Positions 23,701-33,336 of a stretch of 64,000 bases of DNA are shown piece after piece. This stretch comes from Zea mays (taxonomy: Eukaryota > Streptophyta > Magnoliopsida > Poales > Poaceae). The stretch's first letter is position 1; each line of letters opens with the position of its first letter. Below the pieces are notes generated by a model, which saw only the letters and a list, made by a program, of their open reading frames with translations, did not search any database and was not told the DNA's origin. Both the position numbers and the translations under genes were made by a program. Where the stretch lies: contig NC_050105.1 of the NCBI RefSeq assembly GCF_902167145.1, positions 116,019,898-116,083,897 on the forward strand, read 5' to 3'.

Positions 23701-24111
23701 GGTTCTTTTGAAGCACTTTCCAGTCCCTCCATTTTAGATAGCCCTTTCTGCGATCCCACAAAACTCAACATTTCTGGTTCCATATGGCGCAACATTATCC
23801 ACTTTACCATCAACTTTAAGATCTAAAATTCCGACAACTCTCTCGTCATTACCAGGCACTTCACACGGATCCAACTCACCATGTTCTGACCATATCGTGT
23901 AATTGTTTTTAAACCCTCTTTTTAGCAGATGTGATTGGATTACTCCTGTATCTCTCTAAGCTATCTTATTATCACAGTCGATGCACGGACATAATATCTC
24001 CTTGCTCTTTCGCAAATTCGCGTGCTTTTTGGCCGCTTCAATAAAGCTTCTCAAATTTCGAATATACAACGGATGTTGTCTTGACACATTGTACATCCAA
24101 CCTCGGTCCAT
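20790..24111 (-). pseudogene. TNP2/En-Spm-type CACTA transposase, broken
   Basis: Catalytic transposase of the CACTA element. The reverse-strand ATG at 24111 starts a transposon-associated domain (MDRGWMYN...FIEAAKKHANL...CPCIDCDN, PF13963 type). A GWSDTSFTDLL...KIHACPNHCILYR...CPVC segment follows (23810-23380), then the Transposase_21 region (HPADASQWKNFD, RFALGTDGMNPFGE, WPVTLTMYNLPSWLC; to about 22900). A long 698-codon frame (22886-20790) holds the rest, including SIDLMHVTKNVFDSIIGTLL and the C-terminal DUF4218/DUF4216-like parts (LERYLGVLKGYVRNRAHPEG; CQWVQHP). Lesions: TAG at 23958-23956 where the family has Trp, a frameshift near 23380 in A/T runs, and a frameshift near 22920 (CAAGGTCCCG). 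A frame change near 23800 may be an intron or another lesion. Confidence 0.92.
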
Positions 24112-24529
24112 TACCTATCCTTATATTGATTAACATCAATAAAATCATTAATTAATTGAATTCATCCATAAAACATGAAACGAATTGATATGTATGAAAA
24201 TAAAACAAACATTGCAACAATAGATACCTTGAGGTGAGACAATTGTGTTTTTAAAGAATCTTTAAACTAGATCAACTATTATAAGTCCAAATCTTGAATT
24301 CCAAAGCTTTTCTTCAAATCCGTTCTATATTACAAAATTGAGGCAAAAAATTGCATCAAAATGAGAAAGAAAACAAATGGAGATCATATATATGCATAAA
24401 CTATTGAAATCAATCAATAAACTCAAAAACAAAACCTTCTCCCTGTAGATCTCAAAAAAACCCACCGCCGCTAGTGCTGTGAATTAGGATTATGCGAGTT
24501 AGGGTTCTGGAACCCGTCGGGGGCTAGCC

Positions 24530-24537
24530 CTTTTATA
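24530..24537 (-). promoter_or_regulatory. TATA box of TNP2
   Basis: TATAAAAG on the reverse strand, about 420 bp upstream of the TNP2 ATG at 24111. It faces away from the forward TATA box at 24719, so the two define a divergent promoter pair. Confidence 0.6.
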
Positions 24538-24547
24538 GTGTACACAC

Positions 24548-24709
24548 ATCACAGGCGGATATTTAGCAAAACCGCTTGTGATAGATAACATCACATGCGG
24601 TTTTTTACGTCGACCGCCTGTGAAGTTAATTTATCACAGGCGGTCGGAATTAACAACCGCCTGTGATGTTGTCTATCACAGGCGGTTTTGCTAAATATCC
24701 GCCTGGGAT
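24548..24709. promoter_or_regulatory. Palindromic cluster of CACTA-type motifs between divergent TATA boxes
   Basis: A 162-bp inverted repeat. Its outer arms (about 46 bp, from ATCACAGGCGGATATTTAGC on the left to its complement ending CCGCCTGGGAT on the right) match with few differences. The centre adds more TCACAGGCGG / CCGCCTGTGA copies. The same motif fills both subterminal regions of the transposon. Its position midway between two divergent TATAAAAG boxes suggests that the terminal-repeat-binding protein also controls transcription here. The palindrome is seen; the regulatory role is inferred. Confidence 0.7.
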
Positions 24710-24718
24710 TCTTTACAA

Positions 24719-24726
24719 TATAAAAG
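24719..24726 (+). promoter_or_regulatory. TATA box of the forward gene(s) of CACTA 1
   Basis: TATAAAAG, 10 bp right of the palindrome. It would drive the forward transcript that includes the 26181 frame and/or the Ulp1 gene. Confidence 0.6.
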
Positions 24727-24769
24727 GCTCGTTGGTCGGCAGGAACCCTAACTCTTCCCACCCAAGCAC

Positions 24770-25200
24770 GAACCCGAGCGCCGCCAGGCTGCCGCCATGT
24801 CCCCGTCCCCGAGCACGAACCCGAGCGCCGCCGTCCCCGTCCCCGAGCTCGAGCGCCGTCGTCCCCGTCCCCGAGCCTGAGCGCCGCCGTCCCCGTCCCC
24901 GAGCCCGAGCGCCGCCGTCCCCGAGCGCCCGAGCAACGTCGTCCCCTTCACCGAGCCCGAGCGCCGCCGTGCCCTTCACCGAGCTCGAGCCCCGCCGTCC
25001 TCGTCCCCGAGCGCCCGAGCAACACCGTCCCCGAGCGCCCGAGCAACGCCGTCCCCGAGACCGAGCCCGAGCGCCGCCGTCCCCTTCACCGAGCCCGAGT
25101 GCCCGCCGTCCCCGAGCCCGAGCTCGAGCCCCGCCGTCCTCGTCCCCGAGCCCAAGGGCCGCCGTCACGGTCCCCGAGCCCGAAGCGCCACCGTCCCCAA
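24770..25200 (+). repeat. GC-rich low-complexity tract
   Basis: Degenerate units of CCGTCCCCGAGC / GAGCGCCGCCGTCC type over about 430 bp, between the forward TATA box and the first plausible coding exon. It gives an open Pro/Arg/Ser-rich frame that I read as repeat, not gene. 25240-26020 beyond it is AT-rich with short direct repeats (TGTGTTTGAATCATATA, TTAGGTTAATCAA) and no recognised gene. Confidence 0.8.
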
Positions 25201-26180
25201 GCTCTTTCTTCTTCCTCTCATAGTAAGGTCAAAGTTCAGGTTCATTTCTTCTAAGTTCATGGCTCGAATTTCCTATATGTGTTTGAATCATATATGTGTT
25301 TGAATCATATATGTTAATTGATGGCAGATTACTTGTGTTTGAATCATATATGTGTTTGAATACACAGCTGGATATATATGTGTTTGAATCATAGCTTAGG
25401 TTAATCAAATGGTTAGGTTAATCAAATGCTTAGGTTAATCAATGGTTCAAACACATTAAGGTGTTAATCAATGGCTATCCCTGATTATCAGTTCTTAGAT
25501 TAATTACTGTTGGTGTTTTCACTTACATATTTTGTTTGGTTGTCAATATGCTTATTGGTTATTGCTTGGTTGTCAATTACTTGTTTGGCTATCCCTGAAT
25601 CATATGCTTATTGCTTGGTTGTCAATTACTTCTCATGTATCAATTTTTTTATTTCTTTTATCCCTTCTGATTAAATGTTTGTATACCATTAAGGTGTTAG
25701 TATCCTTCGAATGAAGAATTTTGTGTCCCTCCATCGATTGGGATCTATTTTTATCCCTTCTGATTAAATGTTTTTTCACTTACATATTCAGTTATAAGAA
25801 AATCTCCATAGTGATTGGGGCAACAAGTCTATTTTTAGTGTTTTTTGACTACCTATCTTTGTTTGATAATCATTAGGGCAAATGTGCTTATGGCCACATA
25901 CATCATGGAAGTACATAGCCATGACAATGTTATTATCTCCCTATGTTATAAGACTTGTTCTTATCTCCCTTCTTAGTTTTTTGACTACCTATCTTAGCTT
26001 CCCTACCCTATGTTATAAGACTTGTTCTTATCTCCCATCTTTGACTTGTTCATAGCCATGACAATGTTATTTGGACCCCTCTTTTTGCCCTATAAGCCAC
26101 ATCCTTGTTTTCCCTCTGATCCCTGCCTTTGTTGCGATCTCAATTTTGATTGTGAGACTTGGCCATTTTCAGTTTTAGAG

Positions 26181-26555
26181 ATGGAAAAAGAGCCACTTGA
26201 CATGGTTGAGAGCTCAGTTCGAGTCATCGAGACACATGTTGACATCATTCGCAGTCTAGTGACTGATGGGGTTGTGGATACTAGTGAACCGGAATCAGTG
26301 TACACACTTAAGACCACTTTGTTTCAAATTGGAGATGTATGCGACATGCTTGAGAAGTGTGCTCTGTCCATCAAAAAGTATGCTGACTCCAAGAGGGCTA
26401 AAATTATTCAAGATGAAGCCCTGCAATATGCTGAAGATGATGAAGCTGCAGATGATTTGGAGGAACTCCCAAGCCTAGATCTCCTTACTCAAGCCGACAT
26501 ATTGGAAAAATATTTTGGAATTGAGTATGATAGCGACCAGTCAGGGGGTTGTTGA
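26181..26555 (+). CDS. Hypothetical acidic protein of CACTA 1 (124 aa)
   Basis: ATG at 26181 preceded by a TTTTAGAG acceptor-like context. The frame starts MEKEPLDMVESSVRVIE and ends EYDSDQSGGC before TGA at 26555. It is acidic, Leu/Glu/Asp-rich, predicted mainly helical, with no membrane segment and no motif I recognise. It lies downstream of the forward TATA box and upstream of the B3 inverted repeat and the Ulp1 gene, so it could be a separate small protein or an upstream exon of the same transcription unit. An open frame continues 159 bp upstream of the ATG without a convincing start. Confidence 0.45.
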   Translation: MEKEPLDMVESSVRVIETHVDIIRSLVTDGVVDTSEPESVYTLKTTLFQIGDVCDMLEKCALSIKKYADSKRAKIIQDEALQYAEDDEAADDLEELPSLDLLTQADILEKYFGIEYDSDQSGGC

Positions 26556-26856
26556 TGTTTAGTCCTAAACAACACGATATGAGTATCGTAGGTTTCACTC
26601 TTAGAGATAATGTATTTTGTATGAACCTCTTAGAGAGTGTCAAGTCAATGAACTATCTTCGAGTACTATTGGGAAGTGGATCTCTTTGATGTATTTTTTT
26701 CTAGTGATATCAATGGTGCCGAGTAGCACCAAATTTGGACTTATGTCCATATCTATAGATGCTAGTAGTTGAGCACTAGCGCCTACAATCTTGACTACCT
26801 CATCCCTATTCTCTGTTTGGGACTTATATGGAGAATGGCATCGGCGGAATGCCTGA

Positions 26857-27510
26857 ATCGGGTCGGGAAGCAAGCTCGCAGATAGAAGTGCACTTTCCAA
26901 TGCAGTTAGACAGAGAAGGCATGGCTGTGATGTTATAATGCTGAAGGACCCCAAGAAGAGATTAAGCCCTGTAGTCTACCACCTCCCGTTATTTGTGGGC
27001 TTCACCGATGGCTAGAAACATTTGGTGATAGCAAACGACCTTCGGGCTGAAGACGTCTGCGAGCTTGTTAAGGGGCCAAACGATGGTGAGCCGGTGTACT
27101 ATGTCCGGATGTGTGGTCACAAAATTTAAAGCCGCCCCGGCTGCATGTGTGTGCTTCTCTTCTCTTAGGTGGGGTGCTAAGTGATCTTAGTAGCCGACAT
27201 AAGAGAAGAGAAGCGCACAGATGAAGCCGGGGCGGCTTTAAATTTTGTGACCACACATCCGGACAGAGTACACCGGCTCACCATCGTCTGGCCCCTTAAC
27301 AAGCTCGCAGACGTCCCCAGCCCGAAGGTCATTTGATGTCACCAAATGTTTCCCGCCCTCGGTGAAGCCCACAAATAACGGGAGGTGGTAGACTACAGGG
27401 CATAATCTCTTCTTAGGGTCCTTCAGCATTATAACATCACAACCATGCCTTCTCTGTCTAACTGCATTGGAAAGTGCACCTCTATCTGCGAGCTTGCTTC
27501 CCGACCCGAT
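26857..27510. repeat. Large inverted repeat from a B3-domain gene fragment
   Basis: Arms 26857-27167 and 27200-27510 are each 311 bp and align without gaps as reverse complements, with about 17 mismatches counted by eye (about 94-95% identity). The loop is 32 bp. A transcript across this region would fold into a long double-stranded hairpin. The repeat lies between the 26181 frame and the Ulp1 gene, within the presumed forward transcription unit. Each arm encodes the same B3-like peptide; the right arm keeps it open on the reverse strand and the left arm has a stop. Confidence 0.93.
27238..27510 (-). pseudogene. Captured B3-domain (REM-like) gene fragment, right arm
   Basis: The reverse-strand frame reads ...SNAVRQRRHGCDVIML, then RLCPVVYH, FVGFTEGGKHLV, NDLRAGDVCELVK, and EPVYSVRM before a stop. 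The pattern F-GW/G-x-F...N-L-x-GD-x-C-x-L...VF/Y-x-V is that of the C-terminal half of a plant B3 DNA-binding domain (here GG in place of GW). It lacks the N-terminal part of the fold and a start, so it is a captured fragment. The left arm copy (26857-27130, forward) has TAG after FTDG. The source gene is not identifiable from this window. Confidence 0.7.
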
Positions 27511-27632
27511 CCTGCCCCGGAGGCGGGTTTGGGCTCGATTTCTTTTGAATCACCTTTTCTCCAAGTTCCCTTATTGATGGAACCAGTATATCAGACTAAC
27601 AGTATATCCCTTTATCGATGGAACCAGCTTGA

Positions 27633-30600
27633 ATGGCAGACAACGAGCAGCCTAGTATGGATGTGGTCTGCACCAGTGCGTCTAACAAAGTTGATGAAGA
27701 CGCGACCAAACTTGAATGGCAGACAAAGAGCAGCTCCGGTGAAGGGAGCGGGGAGGATAGTTCTAGTGACGACAATCCTTGTACTCCTATACCTCCAAGG
27801 AAGAAAAAAACATCAGATGAGCTTGATGCCGACTATATTCCCATCGATGAAGAGGTAAATAGAAATATGCCGACTATATTCTAAAATAATGTTCATATAT
27901 GAAAGGCCATTAATTATTTCACTATATAGATTTCAAATGAAGAGAAGAAAGAGGATGCATGTTCTACACGAAACACGGAGGATGCTCCGATGCCTGAATC
28001 ATCCGTTTCACATAAGCGGAAACGAGGGCGACGAGGTCCAAATCAGATGAAAGAAGGTGCAGTTATGTACGTAACAAAACTAAATGCAGAGGGGTTTCCT
28101 GAAGAACCACTTGACGTGGTTACAAAGTTTCGAAATTCCTGCGGGTCTACTGTTAGAGATATAGTGCCAATCACACTTCAAAAATGGAAGGATTTAGATG
28201 AAGACACCCGCAATAAGCTATGGGCTAAGTTGTCTGAGTCATTCAAGTTCCCAAAAGGCACAGAGGATGCAGTAAGGAAGTCGATGCTTTCTGCTATGGC
28301 CAAGATGTTTCGTGGGTGGAAGGCCGAGATGAATAGGGAATTTGTTAAGAAGAATAAGGTTCCTCCGCCCAAGAAAATGGGGAAAATCACTCAAGCTCAG
28401 TGGGAGGAATTTGTTCGTCAGAAGACCGAACTGAAGGCCAAAGAACTGGGCAAAACTAATTCTCAGAGAGCGAAGATGAACAAACACCCCCATCGCCTGG
28501 GGTCAACCGGATATCACCATAAAGTTGTGAAGTGGAACAGGATAATCGAGGAAGCTATAGCTAACGACACTTTGGACCCAATATTAAAAGATATCGATGA
28601 GCGAGCTATTCGTTGGATCTTAGGTCGGGCAGGTTTGAGTGAGGACGGCAAACTTTTGCATCCAGAATTGGTAGGCGAAGTTTCAACAAAAATTCAAGAA
28701 TATGCAGATAAGAGAAAAAAAGGAGAATTTAAGCCTCGGAGGGAGAATGACATACTAACTGCAGCACTAGGCAATCCTGAACACACTGGACGAGCTCGGG
28801 GAATCTCTTCTAAGATTTCCTGGAGAGAGGCGTTTCCAGAGTATGCATCGTCATATAGGAAACACGAGAAGTCGAAAAGGACCCTTGAAGAGACTATTGA
28901 TGAAAGGGTACAAAAGGCTATTAATGACTTGATGAACAAAATGAAGAAAACAGAATGCATATCATTTGAACTCAAGCCAAGCCACATGAGTCCACCTATA
29001 GTCCCTAGCAGCGTAGGATCTGTGCAAGACTTGACCAAGTACCCTGTAGACGATATTGTTGAGGACAAGCCTTGCTTTTTTCATATTCCAATCAATCGAT
29101 CTGGGACAAAAACAAAGCAAGCTGCTACTGGTTTGGTAAAACCAGGACTTGTTAACTACAAGGATAATCCTGTCCCGCCATACTATGCTGTGGTCCAAGT
29201 TCTAGAAATCACAGACAGTGGTTGTGAAGATTGGGAGATAGATTTTCCAGTTGAGGGGATCATAACTTTACAGGAGGCAATGAACGAGTTGGTCCTTTGG
29301 CATCGACGCGACATCAAGTTGGGTGATGAGCTGAATTCAACACCAATGCAACAAAAAGATAGTTCGATCATTCCACACCCCATGGTGCAGGAAAATATGA
29401 CACCGACCTCCAAAAAAATCGTTGAAACAATCATATCGCCTCTTGCGAAGGAACTCGACGAGGGGGACGTAGACAAAATTGTTCCTCAAAATGTCGACGT
29501 CAACATCAAAAAGGAACCAAAGGTTGGCACCAATGTTGAAGGGCCAACTATTTCAAAGAAAATTCATAAGCGAATCGCCACTGACGATGTCAAGAAACCG
29601 TCAGAATCAGTGGCACGCTACCTGCATAAATTGCAGAGAGTTATGAAAATTAATCAAAAGCGGAATCAGCATCTCATGGAGTAGGCACACGGTCCCAAAT
29701 AGACAATTTCGAAGTATGGGAAGAAGATGGAATGATTCATACTTGAGAATCATTACGTCTTAAAACCAATATCTCGGTATACAAGAAGGAGGATGTTCCT
29801 CCAAAATTTGTGAATGGGAGGCCGTTCTTGACGACGGTGCAACTTTCTAAGTTGTCGACTCCGGAGATTAGAATGCATGAGTGGTACATGGTGGCTAGCA
29901 ACAATTACAAACTCGAGGACTTCACATTTGTTGTGCCAGAAGATGCATTTTGGAGCAATGATCATATAGATCCTGTGCGGCATTTATTCTTTGACGATCT
30001 CTGGTCGTTGTACCACCGACAAAGGATGGAAACCAACTACTTAACCCTCTTTTGCTTGTAAGTACCTCTAAACTTTCATATTTGTTAGTTTTGTACATGC
30101 ACACATAAACGAGAGTCTAACGATTAACACTATTACACGTAGGATGCAATACATGGATGATAAGAAGAAACAACTTAAGACAGGGTTTCTTGACCCGTTG
30201 ATGATATCCCAAGCTCGCTACAAAGTAGTTGCTCGGAGGCATGGAGAAGAATACAAAGACTTGGACAATGCTGAATTTGAGAAAGCCGTCAAACAGAAGC
30301 AGAGAAAGAAAATGAAGGTAATGGCGGCATACATTGGACGAGCCATGTATAATCATGTACAACATGGCAAGGACTTAATAATAGCTCCGCACCACTTTAA
30401 GTAAGTTATCGACATGGTTTAATTTTGAACTATAAATTATGGCAATCGTGATCTTAACATGTGTTTTCGTCTATGTCTATATAGTGACCACTACATTTGT
30501 ATCATGATCTTTCCAAAGGATGGTAAAGTCGTGGTCTTCGACTCACTGAGAATGGAAAAGGCTACGTATAATGACTTCTTGAAGATTTTAGAGAAGTATG

Positions 30601-31142
30601 ATTATTATTGCACACTTGTACTTATTACAACTTAACAAATGTATTCTTAATCTCACAATGCTATTCTTATATGCAGTGCATACCGTTTTTATTGGAAAGA
30701 TCTTGGCGGCGAACATCCAGAGGACAAGCCTACTTTGTCAATATCATTATTTCCATATGGTGACAAACAACCTCCGGGTACTGTCCTGTGCGGTTATTAT
30801 GTATGCGAATGGTGTCGTGTCACCTTCCATTACATGGTCAATCGTGAGGATGTAAGTTCGCTATCATTGTCTATGTTGCAATTTTTATGTTATATTGTTG
30901 CTCATCACATTACTCTTAGCACCGCTTGCTTTTTGCTTTCATTGCAGGTTCCTAAATCCAAGATCAATGTTGAATGGTTAGAAAGAGATATGGTTTCCAT
31001 CGGCGTTGCTAAGGTTGTAAGAGACTTGCTTTACTTTATGCGCCGTGAAGTTCTTCATCAACAAGGGCTATTCTACAATACAAATGGAAATTTGCAAAAA
31101 TTCCCAGAACTAAGTTTGTACACAATATCACACAGTGTTTAG
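27633..31142 (+). pseudogene. CACTA gene with C-terminal Ulp1/SENP-type cysteine protease domain, copy 1
   Basis: Exons by GT-AG borders: 27633-27854, 27930-30058, 30143-30400, 30485-30595, 30677-30851, 30948-31142. The N-terminal part is acidic then basic (KRKRGRRG). The centre is a conserved plant transposon-protein region (WKDLDEDTRNKLW, FRGWKAEMNREF, HRLGSTGYH, SWREAFPEYASSYRKHEK). The C-terminal domain has NDHYICIM (catalytic His), VVFDSL (Asp), KQPPGTVLCGYYVCE (Gln and catalytic Cys), the C48 triad. Such protease genes occur in plant CACTA and Mutator-like elements; what they cleave is not known. Lesions relative to copy 2: a 1-bp deletion near 29647, TAG at 29682, further stops near 29700-29745, and a roughly 42-48-bp deletion near 29330. 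Confidence 0.88.
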
Positions 31143-31194
31143 GTCTTTAGTTAGGAACTTTAGATGTTTAGTTGTCTATGGAACTTTGAGATGT

Positions 31195-31440
31195 TTAGTT
31201 GTATATGGAACTTGATATGTGTATAAATCTGTGTATGACGATGGAACTTGATATGTGGATGAATCTGTGTATTATACCTGTTATGGAACTTGTAATATGT
31301 GTATGAAATCTGTGTATGCAATCTGTGTGAATCTGTGTATAATCTGTGTATGAAATCTGTGTATATTCTGTGTTTGAAAATTCTGTATATATGAATCTGT
31401 ATAATGAAAACTGTCTGTGATTTATATTGTATGCAGTTGG
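31195..31440 (+). repeat. Low-complexity 3' region (ATCTGTGTATGA units)
   Basis: Degenerate short repeats (TGTGTATGAAATCTG, GGAACTTGATATG) after the Ulp1 stop. The corresponding stretch in copy 2 (61195-61390) has the same motifs in different number and order, so it is a fast-changing array. Confidence 0.75.
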
Positions 31441-31445
31441 ACTTA

Positions 31446-31691
31446 TATAAAAAACCGCCTGTGATGTGTGGCTACACAAGCGGCTAGGATAAGAAACCGC
31501 CTGTGATGTGTGTCTATCACAGGCGGTTCCTTTGAACTGGACCGCCTGTAATCTGTGTTTTTCATAGGCGGTTTTTGATTGACCGCCTGTGATGTTGTTT
31601 TACATCACAGGCGGTGCACCACAAGCGGTTCCTGGAACCGCCTGTGTAGAGGCGAACCAAACCGCCTGTACAGAGGTATGCTGTAGTAGTG
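31446..31691. repeat. CACTA 1 right subterminal repeats and terminus
   Basis: About eleven CCGCCTGTGATGT / TCACAGGCGG copies in alternating orientation, ending in GTAGTAGTG at 31691. It is closely similar to 60918-61160, the start of copy 2. Confidence 0.92.
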
Positions 31692-31694
31692 ATT

Positions 31695-33336
31695 ACAGGT
31701 GAGCCAGATGATGATGAGCATCTAATTAATCTATTCAGTAAGCCGAAGGGTAACAAATTTGTGTTGACAATATATATTGTTAGGATGCTTTCGTTAGTTT
31801 AGTTTGTCACTGATTATATCCTTATATCGATTTCATCTTTGTCGTTGACTTGCTCAGGTTGTCGATGGCTAGGACCTCTTTCAAAATGGAGCATGACCTC
31901 AGTAAATTTAGGTACTTTTCAAGATGGAGATGTCTTGCTAAATACTCAAACCACCATGGCAAAGAAAGGCCAATATGTGAAAAGTCAAGGTATAGTGAGA
32001 ATATTTGTTAGTTACATTGAAAATTGTCTTGCTTCTCCACTTCAACTTTATTTGGGAGTTACACAAATGATTATTCTTAAATTTGTATAACACTTTCAAT
32101 TTTTTTAGTAGTTAAGTTAGCTACTAGCTTGTGCTCTAAATTTGTGCTATTCTTAAATGAGCAAAGCATGTATGCACCTTTTGACTTTTGACTTTTATTA
32201 ATATGGTACAAATGGTATTTGCAGCTACTCTTGGGCTAAATCTTGATATTTTTCATTGTAGAAACTGGCACTACTCTAGACCGAGCCAGTGCTGAACAGC
32301 TGAAGATGTCATCCCCCATCCTTCCTCTTCCAAAACTTCATACACGGGAAAAGAAAAGGAAAAAATACTATTTAGAAGCAAGGTTAGGCGATTGCTGCCT
32401 TATATCAGTTGAACCTACAAGAATGTTCTTTCCTTATTTCTTTTCTATGTAATTCCGTGGATGATAGGAAACAATGTATTTAAGTGTTAGTATCACAGTT
32501 AGGTATATTTCAAGGTGCCCGTAGACTGTATTTAGCTGAACATATCATATGGGTCCTAATACTTGCATTGAAGTTATTGGGCACTTAGTTGCATGGTGTA
32601 ATCTGTTCTAGTTGTTAATATTTTAAAGGGAGATCTTCTTTTTGTGATTAATACCTTGATTTGATAATGTTTGACCGTGCCTTGGATTACTGTACATTGT
32701 TCCTTCTGTTGGTGGGGGTAAGTAGCCAAAAACTGCAGTGATAGTTATAATTCTGAGTTACACCATACTTAGCAACTATTTATATATCGAGTTATTTTCT
32801 CGCTGGTACTAAGTAACAAATTTTTGATCTCATCATTTTTCTTGTTTTAACTAAACCACCCTAAATTCCAGTTATTAAACTTTGACTCTATAAGTTCACC
32901 TAACCTGTAGAAGTTATTAGAGTTGTGTGTGCTTTCATTGAACTCTCTCCTTTTTTATGCCAACTAAACTATATCTCTTTTGATTCTGTATTTGGTTTGC
33001 AAGGTTTGGTTGACATGAACAAACCTCCTGAAATGATATCTGGCAATATGAAGGTCGGTAGGTGGATTACTAGGGATTGTCTCAAAGTGCCTATTTGACG
33101 GGTCACATCAAACTGTCGTTGATGCTTATGTTTTTATGCAGCCATATGTGTGTATTCTGAACTGTTTGTGAGGTTTGCATGGATGGTACATCCCCGAAAT
33201 AATTGTAGCAGAAGGAAGCAGAATTACAGTAAACCATATCACATTCCTACGTCAATTGTTCTTGTTTTTTCCTGCCATTATATGGGGAATGAAACAAACT
33301 GTGAGTAGGTCTTACCTAATTTTTAAATCCTGGCAG
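31695..33336 (+). other. Low-copy DNA between CACTA 1 and the eIF4G fragment
   Basis: AT-rich sequence with scattered exon-like patches after CAG/TAG acceptors: about 31857-31905 (starts MARTSFKMEHDL), 32262-32440, and 33005-33050. The first resembles the N-terminus of ATG8 over about a dozen residues, which is too short to assign. No complete gene is visible. Confidence 0.35.

Larger units (their letters stand above)
8724..31691. mobile_element. CACTA (En/Spm) DNA transposon, copy 1
   Basis: The left end reads CACTAGTACAA at 8724 and the right end is the reverse complement of CACTACTACAG at 31691. Both are flanked by the 3-bp duplication ATT (8721-8723 and 31692-31694), as expected for CACTA elements. 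Many copies of a TCACAGGCGG-type motif lie in both orientations inside each end. Without the nested Tat retrotransposon (8751-20336 plus one ACAAG), the element is about 11.4 kb. It encodes a TNP2-type transposase (reverse) and an Ulp1-protease gene (forward) that diverge from a shared internal promoter. Both genes are broken, so it is probably non-autonomous now. A second member of the family starts at 60918. Confidence 0.93.

Noticed and set aside
24663..25223. Open Pro/Arg/Ser-rich frame of 186 codons on the forward strand
   Set aside because: It is made entirely of degenerate 12-bp GC-rich units; several frames on both strands stay open for the same reason and there is no domain.
31857..31905. 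Possible first exon of ATG8 (MARTSFKMEHDL)
   Set aside because: Only about a dozen residues match, the following donor is CAGTAAAT instead of GT, and no second exon follows. Chance similarity cannot be excluded.
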